The notes below the pieces were generated by a model. That model did not search any database and had not been told where the DNA came from. It saw only the letters and a program-made list of their open reading frames with translations. From positions 1 to 64,000 of the forward strand of contig JAYPPR010000008.1 of the NCBI GenBank assembly GCA_038131595.1: DNA of 64,000 nucleotides, written 5' to 3'. Made by a program: the position numbers and the translations under genes. The stretch is from UBA9926 sp038131595. Lineage in GTDB: Bacteria; Pseudomonadota; Gammaproteobacteria; Pseudomonadales; Azotimanducaceae. Positions 49,861 through 58,883 of this stretch are shown piece after piece (positions within the stretch are counted from its first letter, which is position 1; every line of letters starts with the position of its first letter).

Positions 49861-50910
49861 TCACTGGCTGTCCCTTCTCGAAGCCTGAACCTGGTCAACG
49901 ACTCGCAACAGAGCAACAGCGATTTCAGCGGGCACCTCTTCTTGCAAAAAGTGGCCCCCTTGCGTTTCAGTAACAGGCGCATCCGGAAAAAATCGCTTCA
50001 TCCCCGGAAGGCCTAGTGCCAAGATCGGGTCTCTCATACCCCAAACGATTTCGGCCGGAATATCCAGACTCTCAACATAGTTAGCAACCGCTCTCATTGC
50101 TGGCGAACTAGGGTGGTCGGGGCCATCTGGAACCATGCGCATCATTGCCAAGGGCGCTTTTGCATTACCGCTATCCACAACAGGTTTTCCATAAAGCTCC
50201 GCAACATCGGCCGTATACTGGTCTGGATCACCCTGCAACCTACCCATGCCATCAAATATTGGAAAGAAAACCTCTAGCAACAGCTCACCCAGCAATGGGA
50301 TCTTGACTACAGCGTGTGGAATAGAAAGATTCGCAGCTCGAGTTGGAGCTCCAAACCCCGTGTTGAGCATAACGGCCCCTTTAATCAATCCAGGAGAAAG
50401 CGAGAGAGCACCCATACCAACTGGACCACCCCAATCCTGTCCCGAATACACTAATTCACTTAGCTGCAACTGGTTTAGCACGGTATTTATCCAGCGCATA
50501 TGATTAGCAACCGTATGAGAGCTAGCAGGAACCTTGCTCGAAAAACCTAGACCCACCATGGTTGGCATGATTAAACGGACCCGATCCTTTGGCAGTTCCT
50601 CGGCAACCTTCCGATAGAGAAATCCAGACGTGGGATTACCGTGTTGAACAAAGACAGGGAAGCCTGACCCGACTTCCAAGACATGCACTTTTATCCCTGG
50701 CTCTACTTCAACGAAATAACTTTTGTAATCCTCAGATATGTGCTTTGCCGCAAACTGCGGTAACGGGAATGCTTCGAACGTTCCTGCTTCCAGCGTGATC
50801 GTGCCTTCCCCAACTGGGGTGACCGTCGCTCCGTCCCGGACGACGAAACCAGCAACAGTCAGGATGAGTAGCCCAGTCACGGCAAGGACGATTAGCCAAA
50901 TCTTCTTCAT
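49861..50910 (-). CDS. Haloalkane-dehalogenase-like alpha/beta hydrolase, exported
   Basis: A 349-residue alpha/beta hydrolase with an N-terminal signal/anchor (residues 4-24). The oxyanion loop HGNPTSG is at 90-96; the nucleophile is Asp-159 in GQDWGG, with Trp-160 next to it as in haloalkane dehalogenases. The acid is Asp-294 in WGMRDP and the base is His-320 in GGHFLQEE. An Asp nucleophile with adjacent Trp and the Asn of HGNP are the halide-site features of the family. Epoxide hydrolase is the alternative, but it usually carries HGFP-type loops. Known dehalogenases are mostly cytoplasmic, so export is unusual. Confidence 0.82.
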   Translation of the reverse strand: MKKIWLIVLAVTGLLILTVAGFVVRDGATVTPVGEGTITLEAGTFEAFPLPQFAAKHISEDYKSYFVEVEPGIKVHVLEVGSGFPVFVQHGNPTSGFLYRKVAEELPKDRVRLIMPTMVGLGFSSKVPASSHTVANHMRWINTVLNQLQLSELVYSGQDWGGPVGMGALSLSPGLIKGAVMLNTGFGAPTRAANLSIPHAVVKIPLLGELLLEVFFPIFDGMGRLQGDPDQYTADVAELYGKPVVDSGNAKAPLAMMRMVPDGPDHPSSPAMRAVANYVESLDIPAEIVWGMRDPILALGLPGMKRFFPDAPVTETQGGHFLQEEVPAEIAVALLRVVDQVQASRRDSQ

Positions 50911-51061
50911 TAGAAAGAACTCCTACATTCGTATTCAGCGGCGCCAGCTCATCTTTGCGAACCAGGCCGTGAGAGGACCACTACAGAGTCCAGAGGGTGT
51001 TCTCACCATTAATCTGGTCCTTTCAAATCAATTGAACGAATTCATCCAAAGCAAGCGACTG

Positions 51062-51502
51062 CTAGAGACGGGCACGAAGTCTTTGTCGCATTTCGCTCTT
51101 TCGCTCATTCTGCATCCGCACGTACTCGTTCATTTGCTCTTTCGTGAGAATGGAACGCAGTTGTGTTGAGGTATCTGAGCGCACCTTATCTAGCTCTCTC
51201 GCCATTGACCTCATCTCGCGAAACCCAAGCTTCTGGGCCGGAGGCTTTCGGCTCTCGAGATCGATACCGTGCGTTTCGAGGATGACTTTCCTGGCTTGGA
51301 AACTGGACTGCAAGATAGGTCTAACCGCCTCCACTTGTTGGTCATTAAGGTCTAGCCTTGCTTTTGCCTCCAGAAAGAATTCCTCCAGCGCAGTTGTGGA
51401 GATTTCATTTAGCTCGCTTTGCTCCTCCATCGAGCCAGCGTAAGCGGACACTCCACCAAATAGCGCCAACGTGATTAATGCACCCGATAAAAGAACTTTC
51501 AT
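51062..51502 (-). CDS. Spy/CpxP-like periplasmic protein
   Basis: A 146-residue exported protein with a signal peptide (residues 1-21, ending AYAG) and an all-helical mature part with an LTKEQ motif near the end, preceded by a LNDQQ variant. This is the LTxxQ pattern of Spy/CpxP-type chaperone-like proteins. A strongly basic, Met/Gln/Arg-rich tail follows (RMQNERKSEMRQRLRARL). It lies 9 nt downstream of the beta-propeller gene. Association with a CpxA-like kinase suggests envelope-stress or substrate sensing. Confidence 0.65.
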   Translation of the reverse strand: MKVLLSGALITLALFGGVSAYAGSMEEQSELNEISTTALEEFFLEAKARLDLNDQQVEAVRPILQSSFQARKVILETHGIDLESRKPPAQKLGFREMRSMARELDKVRSDTSTQLRSILTKEQMNEYVRMQNERKSEMRQRLRARL

Positions 51503-51511
51503 TTTGTTTCC

Positions 51512-53245
51512 TTAAGGCTCGTACTCAGAGGAGACCACCGCGTCAGCCAGACCTGATATGGCTGAAGGAGCATCCTTCATAATTTCAATACAAATTATTT
51601 CTCCTACTCCACCCTCAAGGGCGACCATAGGGAGCGGATTATTAGAGGTGCACGCCTTTCCGTCCTCAGTGAAGCTAAAGTCTCGTGTATATGTCCCCGT
51701 CAATGGGGCGGGATAAACTGCGAAGCGCTCCTCATCAGGGATGAAACGAAAAAAGCGGTCGGTCATATTTTCATTGAGCCAAACGTCTCCAGTTTGAGGA
51801 TGAACGCCCAGAGCATATGGAGCTGGGCCATAGCCTTCTTCAAATTCCGGTAGCGAGTAGACTTTGCTTTCAAATCCATCACTGCTGGTTGTGATCCGAG
51901 CCAACTTCCCCTCCGAGTAACCCGTTAGCCACAGAGTGCCGTCTTGTTGATCGAAGCGCATTCGGCGTGGACCTCTCACAGGAGAATCAAACTCCTTGAC
52001 GCTGAGCGTATCGGGATCGATCCTCCCGATCTTGTCTCCAAAAAGTCGGCTATACCAAATAGAGCCATCAGCTGGGTTAATGTCGATCCCATAGGGCTGG
52101 GTTCCCCCTGCAAGACCGCCCGACTCTACGTCTGGTAATTCGATCAAGGTGCTTTCTTTAGTGACGGGATCAACGCGACCTACTCGTTCGCGGCCAGCAA
52201 TGGTGAACCAGACAAACCCGCTTTTATCTATTCGTACCGTATGAGGGTAGATCGCTCGAAGCCCTGCAAAAATGGACGGTTCCCATTCTCGGCTTTCTGG
52301 ATTGAAAACACCGATACTGTTAGCAAACGCATTAGTGGTGTAGTACTTGCCATCCAACCCCATGGCTAATGAGTGAGGACCATAGCGCTTAAATGGCCAC
52401 TCCATCGTTTTGGTCTTCCAGAAGGGTAACCAGAAAGTACCGCCTTCCTGACTGACGTATTCAGTTTTACCTGTGGCTGGATCTGTTATGGCCATATGGT
52501 CAGCCCCCTGATCGACCGTATAGATCAGCCCATCGTTTGGATTGACGATCGCATCATGAGGGATGACGCCCCGCTCCATACGATACTCGTAAATTTTTGT
52601 GCGGCTTAGCGATTCGTCGAGCGGAAATTGGGGCCGCACAGTTAATGGTTCGCCATTAAAACCTTCGGACAAGATATGTGAACGTCTCTTGCGGAGATCC
52701 TCGTCAAAATTACTTCCAACATACCGATGCATCCGCTCGATCGTGGTTTCCCATTGTTCAGGCGTACGCGGAAACCGAGTGAGAAAATTGCCCATCTGAT
52801 GACAGGACAAACAATCGCGTTGAAACTGATACCGGCTAAATACAGCATCCTCGCCAGTTTCGAAATCTAGGCTACCGAAGTGGTAAGCCGCGGGTAAACT
52901 GTCAGAAATCTCGGTCTCATCGGTCATGAGCTCCATCGAGACATCCCTATGCACTTTGGCTGTCTCGACTAAATCGACAGTCATGCTTACATCTTTGTGA
53001 TAAGGAATTCGCGCGCGGAGAGTAAGTTCACCCGATAAGGTCGTACTCAGAACATACTCACCATGCCGATTTGAGAAGACAGACTCAGATATGCCAGACA
53101 GAGGATCTGTCAGCCTGATCATCACACCCTGAAGAGTCTGCCCACTACTGTCTCTTACGATACCGCTCAATGTGCCTGCAATCGCCACATGCGATGTGAA
53201 CAAGAACGCTGATGCAACACCAAACTCTACTAACAGTTTTTTCAT
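51512..53245 (-). CDS. Exported carboxypeptidase-regulatory + CxxCH + beta-propeller protein
   Basis: A 577-residue protein. A signal peptide is followed by an N-terminal CarboxypepD_reg beta-sandwich (about 24-100, GIVRDSSGQTLQGVMIRL), a haem c motif CLSCH at 145-149, and a C-terminal streptogramin-lyase-like/SMP-30-like propeller with repeats (GPHSLAMGLDGKYY, YPHTVRIDKSGFVW, PYGIDINPADGSIW). A covalently bound haem would make it an electron-transfer or oxidising periplasmic enzyme. Start: Met at 53245 is preferred over 53272 because it directly begins a typical signal peptide. It is first gene after a Crp/Fnr-type operator. Confidence 0.8.
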   Translation of the reverse strand: MKKLLVEFGVASAFLFTSHVAIAGTLSGIVRDSSGQTLQGVMIRLTDPLSGISESVFSNRHGEYVLSTTLSGELTLRARIPYHKDVSMTVDLVETAKVHRDVSMELMTDETEISDSLPAAYHFGSLDFETGEDAVFSRYQFQRDCLSCHQMGNFLTRFPRTPEQWETTIERMHRYVGSNFDEDLRKRRSHILSEGFNGEPLTVRPQFPLDESLSRTKIYEYRMERGVIPHDAIVNPNDGLIYTVDQGADHMAITDPATGKTEYVSQEGGTFWLPFWKTKTMEWPFKRYGPHSLAMGLDGKYYTTNAFANSIGVFNPESREWEPSIFAGLRAIYPHTVRIDKSGFVWFTIAGRERVGRVDPVTKESTLIELPDVESGGLAGGTQPYGIDINPADGSIWYSRLFGDKIGRIDPDTLSVKEFDSPVRGPRRMRFDQQDGTLWLTGYSEGKLARITTSSDGFESKVYSLPEFEEGYGPAPYALGVHPQTGDVWLNENMTDRFFRFIPDEERFAVYPAPLTGTYTRDFSFTEDGKACTSNNPLPMVALEGGVGEIICIEIMKDAPSAISGLADAVVSSEYEP

Positions 53246-53345
53246 GATGGCTGCCCTACCTCTACATCTCAATACCTATTACTGGCGCTATTGAAAAAGC
53301 TGTGGTTCAGGCAGGGAACCCGAGCCATTTCAATGACCTCGAAGA

Positions 53346-53389
53346 AGTAGAACAAAAAAAGTAGAACTTCAGGTGTCACCTAGGTGACA
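53346..53389 (-). promoter_or_regulatory. Crp/Fnr-type promoter of the propeller gene
   Basis: A perfect 16-bp palindrome TGTCACCTAGGTGACA lies at 53374-53389. Reading on the minus strand, a 19-nt spacer leads to TGT-TCTACT, an extended -10. The palindrome is centred about -42 from the implied start, the class II activator position. Confidence 0.75.
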
Positions 53390-53531
53390 GAAAAGCAAAA
53401 AACTGCCCGCTTTGTTAATCACGAAATCACTGATTTTGTCAGTACGGTAACTAGAAATTTAAGGCCATCTTTGATTTCGAGAAACCAGCTTGAGGAGACA
53501 GCTATCGAGTAGTAGATAAGCATCCCTACAA

Positions 53532-54272
53532 CTAGGGATCTGTTGATCTAGCTTCAAGGACGAGCCTTTCAATCGAAGGCACATGGTATTGACCATTAAC
53601 AAAATGGACGATCCCCTCGTCATCCCATTGGCGAAAGACCTTGTTTACCTGCTGTCTAGAGCCGTTGATCATCTTGGCGAAGTCGCTTTGGGACATGGGT
53701 GTTTCCAGGCGACCAGAAGAACCTTCTCTACCGCCTAGAACCTCTATCAGCACGAGCAAACGAAAAGCCAGGCGGGATTTTAAAGGATGGAAGAGCATGC
53801 TGGAGATCCATCCATACATCATACGTGTGTATAAAGCCTGATCGGCAAAGAGATATTTGTATATCTCAGGGAACGTTTCAGCCACCTTCGTCACAGATGA
53901 ACGTGGGATTTCAATGATCTCAGAATCAACTAAGGCCCGCGCATCATAGCTTGTCGGCGTGTTATCTATTAGCGTTGTGGTGCCGAACCAAAGCCCGTTG
54001 GTCAAATCCCATAATATGAATTCATCACCAGATTCCGCTGGGATGGAAAGGCGCACGCGCCCAGATAGCAGACCAAACAAACCGCGATCGCGGTCTCGGT
54101 GGCGCAGAATGAAACTATTTTTAGCAAATGATCTAACCTTGCCATCCGCCAACATACGGTCCAGCGCTTGATCACTTACCTTCTTAGCCCACCTAAGCTT
54201 TTTCAGTGAGGATTTTGCTTTTTCGGGATCATTCACAGGAGGCACGATACGGAGTTGGAATCTCTGAAACAA
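53532..54272 (-). CDS. Crp/Fnr-family transcriptional regulator
   Basis: A 246-residue regulator. The cyclic-nucleotide-like sensor barrel occupies about 35-135 (LLSGRVRLSI, FGTTTLIDNTPTSYDARAL), followed by a dimer helix and a winged HTH whose recognition helix starts S205-R-Q-Q-V-N-K. Compared with E. coli CRP (S-R-E-T-V-G-R), the base-reading Glu is Gln and the last Arg is Lys. The protein contains no cysteine, so it cannot hold an FNR Fe-S cluster, and the cAMP-binding R-S pair is replaced. The ligand is unknown. It is the likely reader of the TGTCA-N6-TGACA sites around it. Confidence 0.9.
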   Translation of the reverse strand: MFQRFQLRIVPPVNDPEKAKSSLKKLRWAKKVSDQALDRMLADGKVRSFAKNSFILRHRDRDRGLFGLLSGRVRLSIPAESGDEFILWDLTNGLWFGTTTLIDNTPTSYDARALVDSEIIEIPRSSVTKVAETFPEIYKYLFADQALYTRMMYGWISSMLFHPLKSRLAFRLLVLIEVLGGREGSSGRLETPMSQSDFAKMINGSRQQVNKVFRQWDDEGIVHFVNGQYHVPSIERLVLEARSTDP

Positions 54273-54457
54273 GGCCCAATGGGTTCGCTCTCAAGAGAGC
54301 TAACTAACTTCCCTCAAATACGAAACGACACTCTATTGCTCCTTCGTGTCACTCTCCTTGGCCTGAGGTGCCTTTAGCATTACCGGATAAGATTGATCAG
54401 TAAGAGAGCTACTGGTTTCCGCACCACAGCACACCAAGCAACTTACGCGTTGGATAC

Positions 54458-56059
54458 CTACTGAAGTGGCATTCGATCTGATATGTATCGTTCAATTTCT
54501 TCAGATGTATTCCGTTCTGCTTGCTCACCTATCGCACCTGATATCAGGGACTCACCTGAAAATCCGAAAAGATATCGAATCAACAGCAACCCGTCTGTAA
54601 GAGGCTGCGACAACCCATCACCATCTATGTCAAGTTCAGGGTCAGCCTCTGTTAAATAGTCTGCGATGGCCTCTGGGGAGTCTCTACCCGCGTCATCCGA
54701 AAGAGCCCCCGAGGTTAAAGAAACCCCACTGAACCCGAATAAGTGCCTAATTACCAACAAACCATCGGTTAAGGCTTGCGCTTGTAAGCTTTCATCCACA
54801 TCAAAGCTGAAACAACCCGCTCTACAGGAAAACGGACTTACGGGGTTAGTACCATCGATAGCTTCTTGTTCGTCACTGAAACCATCTCCATCGTCATCTT
54901 TGTCGGCATTGTTACCAATCCCATCGAGGTCTGTGTCTCGGCTTTCGAGGGGGTCGTTCGGAAAAGCGTCAGAATTATCCCCCACGCCATCAGAGTCTGA
55001 GTCTTCGCTTTCGCTAAAGTCGAGTGGAAATGCGTCGAGAGAATCAATTACGCCATCACCATCATCATCTGGGTCAGAGTTGTTGCCAATACCATCGGTG
55101 TCAGTGTCAAAACTCTCACTACTATCCAATGGAAATGCATCTTGAGCATCCTCGACGCCATCTCCATCGTCATCTTTGTCGGCATTGTCACCAATGCCAT
55201 CGCCATCGGTATCCAGCACCTCATTCGGATCTAAAACAAACGCGTCAAGGTCGTCACGCACACCATCCCCGTCTGTATCTCCCAAGAAACTCAAAGAGGG
55301 TAGCTTCTGCACGGGAGCGTATCCCGGCGAAGAGCCTATCTGCAGGTTGAGGTCTATCGGTCCAACATAATCGGCATCCACAGCGGAAATCGTCAAGGTA
55401 CCGAAAGTGATTTCGCCATCAAAATCACAGGGGAATTCCCCTTCTTCCTCTGAAATCAGTCCCAGAGCGAACGCAGCGTTGGTAGCGGAGTCACTATCTG
55501 TGTCCTCAAGATCCATCCGTGATAGCGGCCCGCGTAACTCTACGTCACATCCGTCGACTAAAATTCCCTCTGCCAACTGAAAGGCTAGCTCCGTCTTCTT
55601 CGTGTCATGATAAAAAATTAGAGCGAACCCCTGCGATTGTTTGGCCACCGGTTCAGTTCTATAGATCAGCTCGTACGCTCGCGACCCACCAGCATCAATA
55701 ATCTCATCGGTGGAGGAAAAGGAGATTACCTGAAGGTCTTCCGTCACAGTCACCGTGCGCATTACCTCTTCCGCTCGATTACCAGCCTCATCCGATACCG
55801 AATAGACAATCGTGTAATCGCCCAGTGTATTAACGTCTACAGTACCGGTCGAAGTGATTCTGTCGCTTATGTCACCGTCGACATCATCGATCGCTGTTGC
55901 TCCCAAGTCCGAGTAGGTCGTTCCCACCGCGTGCCAGACACTCTCAAGCCCAATCAAAGAGATAACGGGTGCCACATTGTCTGCCTTGCTGATCGTTGGT
56001 AACAGAGTTAACGACGACAAAAGAGTTAAAGCTAAGACCCGTATCAGAAGCATAAGCAA
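54458..56059 (-). CDS. Secreted Ca-repeat protein with Ig-like and dockerin-like ends
   Basis: A 533-residue secreted protein. A signal peptide is followed by a DUF5011/HYR-like Ig domain (GATAIDDVDGDISDRI, YTIVYSVSDEAGN), a middle cohesin-like beta region, and about ten thrombospondin-type-3 calcium repeats (DTDGDGIGDNADKDDDGDG pattern). The C-terminus has two copies of a dockerin-like element (TDGLLVIRHLFGFSG and TDGLLLIRYLFGFSG, each with a D-x-D-x-D-G loop). It is probably surface bound. It is divergent from the TonB receptor across a shared Crp/Fnr-type operator. Confidence 0.82.
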   Translation of the reverse strand: MLMLLIRVLALTLLSSLTLLPTISKADNVAPVISLIGLESVWHAVGTTYSDLGATAIDDVDGDISDRITSTGTVDVNTLGDYTIVYSVSDEAGNRAEEVMRTVTVTEDLQVISFSSTDEIIDAGGSRAYELIYRTEPVAKQSQGFALIFYHDTKKTELAFQLAEGILVDGCDVELRGPLSRMDLEDTDSDSATNAAFALGLISEEEGEFPCDFDGEITFGTLTISAVDADYVGPIDLNLQIGSSPGYAPVQKLPSLSFLGDTDGDGVRDDLDAFVLDPNEVLDTDGDGIGDNADKDDDGDGVEDAQDAFPLDSSESFDTDTDGIGNNSDPDDDGDGVIDSLDAFPLDFSESEDSDSDGVGDNSDAFPNDPLESRDTDLDGIGNNADKDDDGDGFSDEQEAIDGTNPVSPFSCRAGCFSFDVDESLQAQALTDGLLVIRHLFGFSGVSLTSGALSDDAGRDSPEAIADYLTEADPELDIDGDGLSQPLTDGLLLIRYLFGFSGESLISGAIGEQAERNTSEEIERYISDRMPLQ

Positions 56060-56126
56060 AGCCTATTTTCGAGCATATTTTTGACTGCAGATGGGATGCC
56101 TTGGCGCAAAATCTTGAGCCGAACGG

Positions 56127-56198
56127 AGTTAAACAGAATTACCACAGGCCCACGTGTCACTTAAGTGACAGGTGGGTCAATAACTTCTTTGGCAAAGT
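56127..56198. promoter_or_regulatory. Divergent Crp/Fnr-type promoters (TonB receptor and Ca-repeat gene)
   Basis: A perfect palindrome TGTCACTTAAGTGACA lies at 56155-56170. On the plus strand a 19-nt spacer leads to TGG-CAAAGT (56190-56198). On the minus strand a 19-nt spacer leads to TGT-TTAACT (56135-56127). One operator is thus placed identically for both diverging genes. The plus-side text after the operator also matches the promoter at 60.72 kb over about 30 nt. Confidence 0.75.
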
Positions 56199-56225
56199 GC
56201 AACGCCCTACTCGCAAAGCTTCGTT

Positions 56226-58496
56226 ATGAAAAAGACAATAGTTATGACCGCCATCTCGGCGTTGGCCGTCTTCAACAACGGGACATTGGCCGAAGATATA
56301 GTTCTTGAGGAAGTGGTTGTTACCGCCCAAAAGCGTGAACAGCGCTTGCAGGATGTACCTGTAGCGGTTACCGCGCTCACTGCGGAGACTATCGAAACAA
56401 GCGGCATCCGTGAGACGGCCGATCTAACTAGAGCATCTGCCTCTTTGACCTATGGACGAGGCCCGACACCAAATAGTGCCGCATTCAGAGTTCGTGGGAT
56501 TGGTACTAATGTCATCAGTGTGGGACTTGAATCTAGCGTAGCAGCAGTTATTGATGGAGTAGCACAAGCACAACCTGGACAGGCCCTGACCAACCTCATC
56601 GACATCGATCAAATTGAGGTTTTACGCGGTCCGCAGTCAACACTATTTGGTAAAAACGCTTCTGCCGGCCTCCTCAACATCATTACTAGGTCTCCCACTG
56701 AGGAGTTTGAGGGCTATATTGGAACTACACTCACTGACGACGGTGAACAGAGGCTATCAGCTGTTCTTAGCGGACCCGTAACGCAGGCCTTTGGTTACAG
56801 GGTGGCCGCATATTCTAGAAATTACGATGGCTGGGCGGAGAATCTATTCACTGGCGAACGGATTAATGGAAGCGATGAACAGGGCGTAAGAGCAAAACTC
56901 GCTTGGCAGGGCACCGATGCACTGGACGTTCTGTTTACCGGACATCATTACAAAAACGACAACAATTGTTGCAGCCTGTCACACCGAGAACTGGATTCAT
57001 CGACACGGCTACTTGGAATTGCGCCCGTTACCGAAACGAATCCACGCACGATCACTGGGCAGGGCGAGGGTAATGCTGATTCAGAAATCGACATAGAACC
57101 CGAATCTCTCGCAGTGGACAGCGGTGCAAATTTGCGTATCACCTGGTCGCTTGGAGATTTCGATTTAACTTCGATCTCCTCCTATAACGACTGGGAAAAT
57201 GACACGAGGACTGATCTAGACTTTTCACCCGACCCCCTATTGCTTCGATTACCCTCTTTTCTACTGCGTGACATACCTGTCAGCGAACGCTCTAGTGGAC
57301 TCGTTTCGAACTCAAAGACGGATAGCAAATTCATCACCCAAGAATTACGCCTAAGCTCGCCAGTGGGCACTCACTTTGATTACATGCTAGGGCTCTACTA
57401 CGCCAGTGCAGACACTACTCAACGAGCGGAGAGGAATTTTACTCCAGCTGCATATCTCGCTGAATCCGATACAGAGAGCAAGGCGTTTTTCGGACAGCTT
57501 ACGTGGAGACTTTTTGAAACGACCCAATTAACACTGGGTGCCCGATACAACGACGAACAAATATCGGTCAATTTCAGCGATCTGCAGACTGGTGAGAGAT
57601 ACCTGGGTCAAGACTCCGAAGACCGCTGGCTGGGAAAGCTCTCACTGCAACATTTCCTCAACAATGGCACTATGATCTTTGCTTCTGCAGCCAACGGTTA
57701 CAAGGGCCAAGGCTACGATATCTCTCAATCATTCAACCAAAGAACGGCCGACAATCCAGTAGGAGCTGAGAGCTCCAGATCGTTTGAGGTTGGTATAAAA
57801 GGCATGATGTTTGATCGCAGATTGCAACTGGACCTGGTCGGGTTTTACACCGAGTACGAGGATTATCAGGCTCAGAATACAGAGGTAATCGATGATGAAG
57901 TCGTTCTAGTCGTTACGAACGTGGGCCAATTGGAAACTAAAGGTATCGAGATAGACGCCAATGTTTTGATTGGGCGAGCCCTTAGATTAACTAGTAGCAT
58001 CGCTCGGATCGAGGCCAATATACAGGACTATCCGAACGCCGACTGCTACCGCAACCAGACTCTATTGCAGGGTTGTCTGCCCTTGGCACCAGGTCCAAAC
58101 AGATTTGCGCAAGATTTAAGCGGCAAACCTCTCAACAACTCACCAGACTGGAAAGTCACGCTCGGCGTCCAGTACTTTCGCCCACATGAAAGCCTTCCCT
58201 TCGATAGTTTCGTGAACATCAATTACCAATGGCAGGATGAAGTTAACTTCGATTTAAAACAGAACCCGGGCGCTATTCAGAACGGCTACGGAATTCTCAA
58301 CCTTAGCGCGGGCATACTAGAGAATTCCTCTGGCAGGTACCAGATGACGTTGTTTGTTAACAACGTTTTCAATCAGGACTATGCGGCCGCAATAATTGAT
58401 CTGTCTGCACTTTACCTCGGAGATACTGCCTACATGCAGCTCCTACCAAGAAATGCTCGTAGGTACTCTGGTTTGCGCTTCAGATACTCATTCTGA
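56226..58496 (+). CDS. TonB-dependent outer-membrane receptor
   Basis: A 756-residue receptor. The signal peptide spans 1-22, the TonB box region is EEVVVTAQKR (28-37), and the plug domain has IEVLRGPQSTLFGKNASAG (about 137-155). The barrel ends in a terminal aromatic RYSF typical of outer-membrane insertion. It imports a scarce substrate using the proton motive force through TonB. The plug resembles the large catabolic receptor group common in marine gammaproteobacteria rather than a siderophore-specific one, but the substrate is open. It is controlled from the shared operator at 56155. Confidence 0.93.
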   Translation: MKKTIVMTAISALAVFNNGTLAEDIVLEEVVVTAQKREQRLQDVPVAVTALTAETIETSGIRETADLTRASASLTYGRGPTPNSAAFRVRGIGTNVISVGLESSVAAVIDGVAQAQPGQALTNLIDIDQIEVLRGPQSTLFGKNASAGLLNIITRSPTEEFEGYIGTTLTDDGEQRLSAVLSGPVTQAFGYRVAAYSRNYDGWAENLFTGERINGSDEQGVRAKLAWQGTDALDVLFTGHHYKNDNNCCSLSHRELDSSTRLLGIAPVTETNPRTITGQGEGNADSEIDIEPESLAVDSGANLRITWSLGDFDLTSISSYNDWENDTRTDLDFSPDPLLLRLPSFLLRDIPVSERSSGLVSNSKTDSKFITQELRLSSPVGTHFDYMLGLYYASADTTQRAERNFTPAAYLAESDTESKAFFGQLTWRLFETTQLTLGARYNDEQISVNFSDLQTGERYLGQDSEDRWLGKLSLQHFLNNGTMIFASAANGYKGQGYDISQSFNQRTADNPVGAESSRSFEVGIKGMMFDRRLQLDLVGFYTEYEDYQAQNTEVIDDEVVLVVTNVGQLETKGIEIDANVLIGRALRLTSSIARIEANIQDYPNADCYRNQTLLQGCLPLAPGPNRFAQDLSGKPLNNSPDWKVTLGVQYFRPHESLPFDSFVNINYQWQDEVNFDLKQNPGAIQNGYGILNLSAGILENSSGRYQMTLFVNNVFNQDYAAAIIDLSALYLGDTAYMQLLPRNARRYSGLRFRYSF

Positions 58497-58883
58497 TTGG
58501 TTGACGAGAAAGTGAACGATTTCGCCCTTCATCATACTAAGCATCAGGCTTCATTAGACCGCAACACCCAAATGGTGAGAACACGCGTTTTCTCGATAAA
58601 GGGTGCGTTCATCGCCCGCAGTTCCTCTATAACTTAGTACCACTGCATCGAGTTGTTAAAGAGCAATAGACCGAAGTTGATATCAGGGCCTATCTCGCTA
58701 GCGAGGTAGGTCTAGGGCTCGAGGGCGCACCGCTAATTTGTATCTAGTGAGTTGAAGGGTATCGCTCATTCCTTGAGCGCCAGCCCCTTCAACCATTCCA
58801 GTCTCATAGGGGCTTTCGTACTTAACACTGCATAATCGCTACTGTCTCGATAATAGCTCTACAACCAACCTGGCACTTGGTTC
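58497..58883. other. 387-bp intergenic region
   Basis: No gene is visible between the receptor and the next gene. A tight stem-loop (CCTATCTCGC with GCGAGGTAGG, one G-U pair) lies at 58689-58710 without a T-run and may be a weak terminator. Nothing else is recognised. Confidence 0.4.

Noticed and set aside
56190..56204. A sigma-54-like promoter (TGGCA ... GC) before the TonB receptor gene
   Set aside because: The GG-to-GC spacing is 11 rather than the required 10, and the other promoters of the set do not keep a GC there. The shared TG-N-hexamer at fixed distance from the palindrome fits sigma-70 better.
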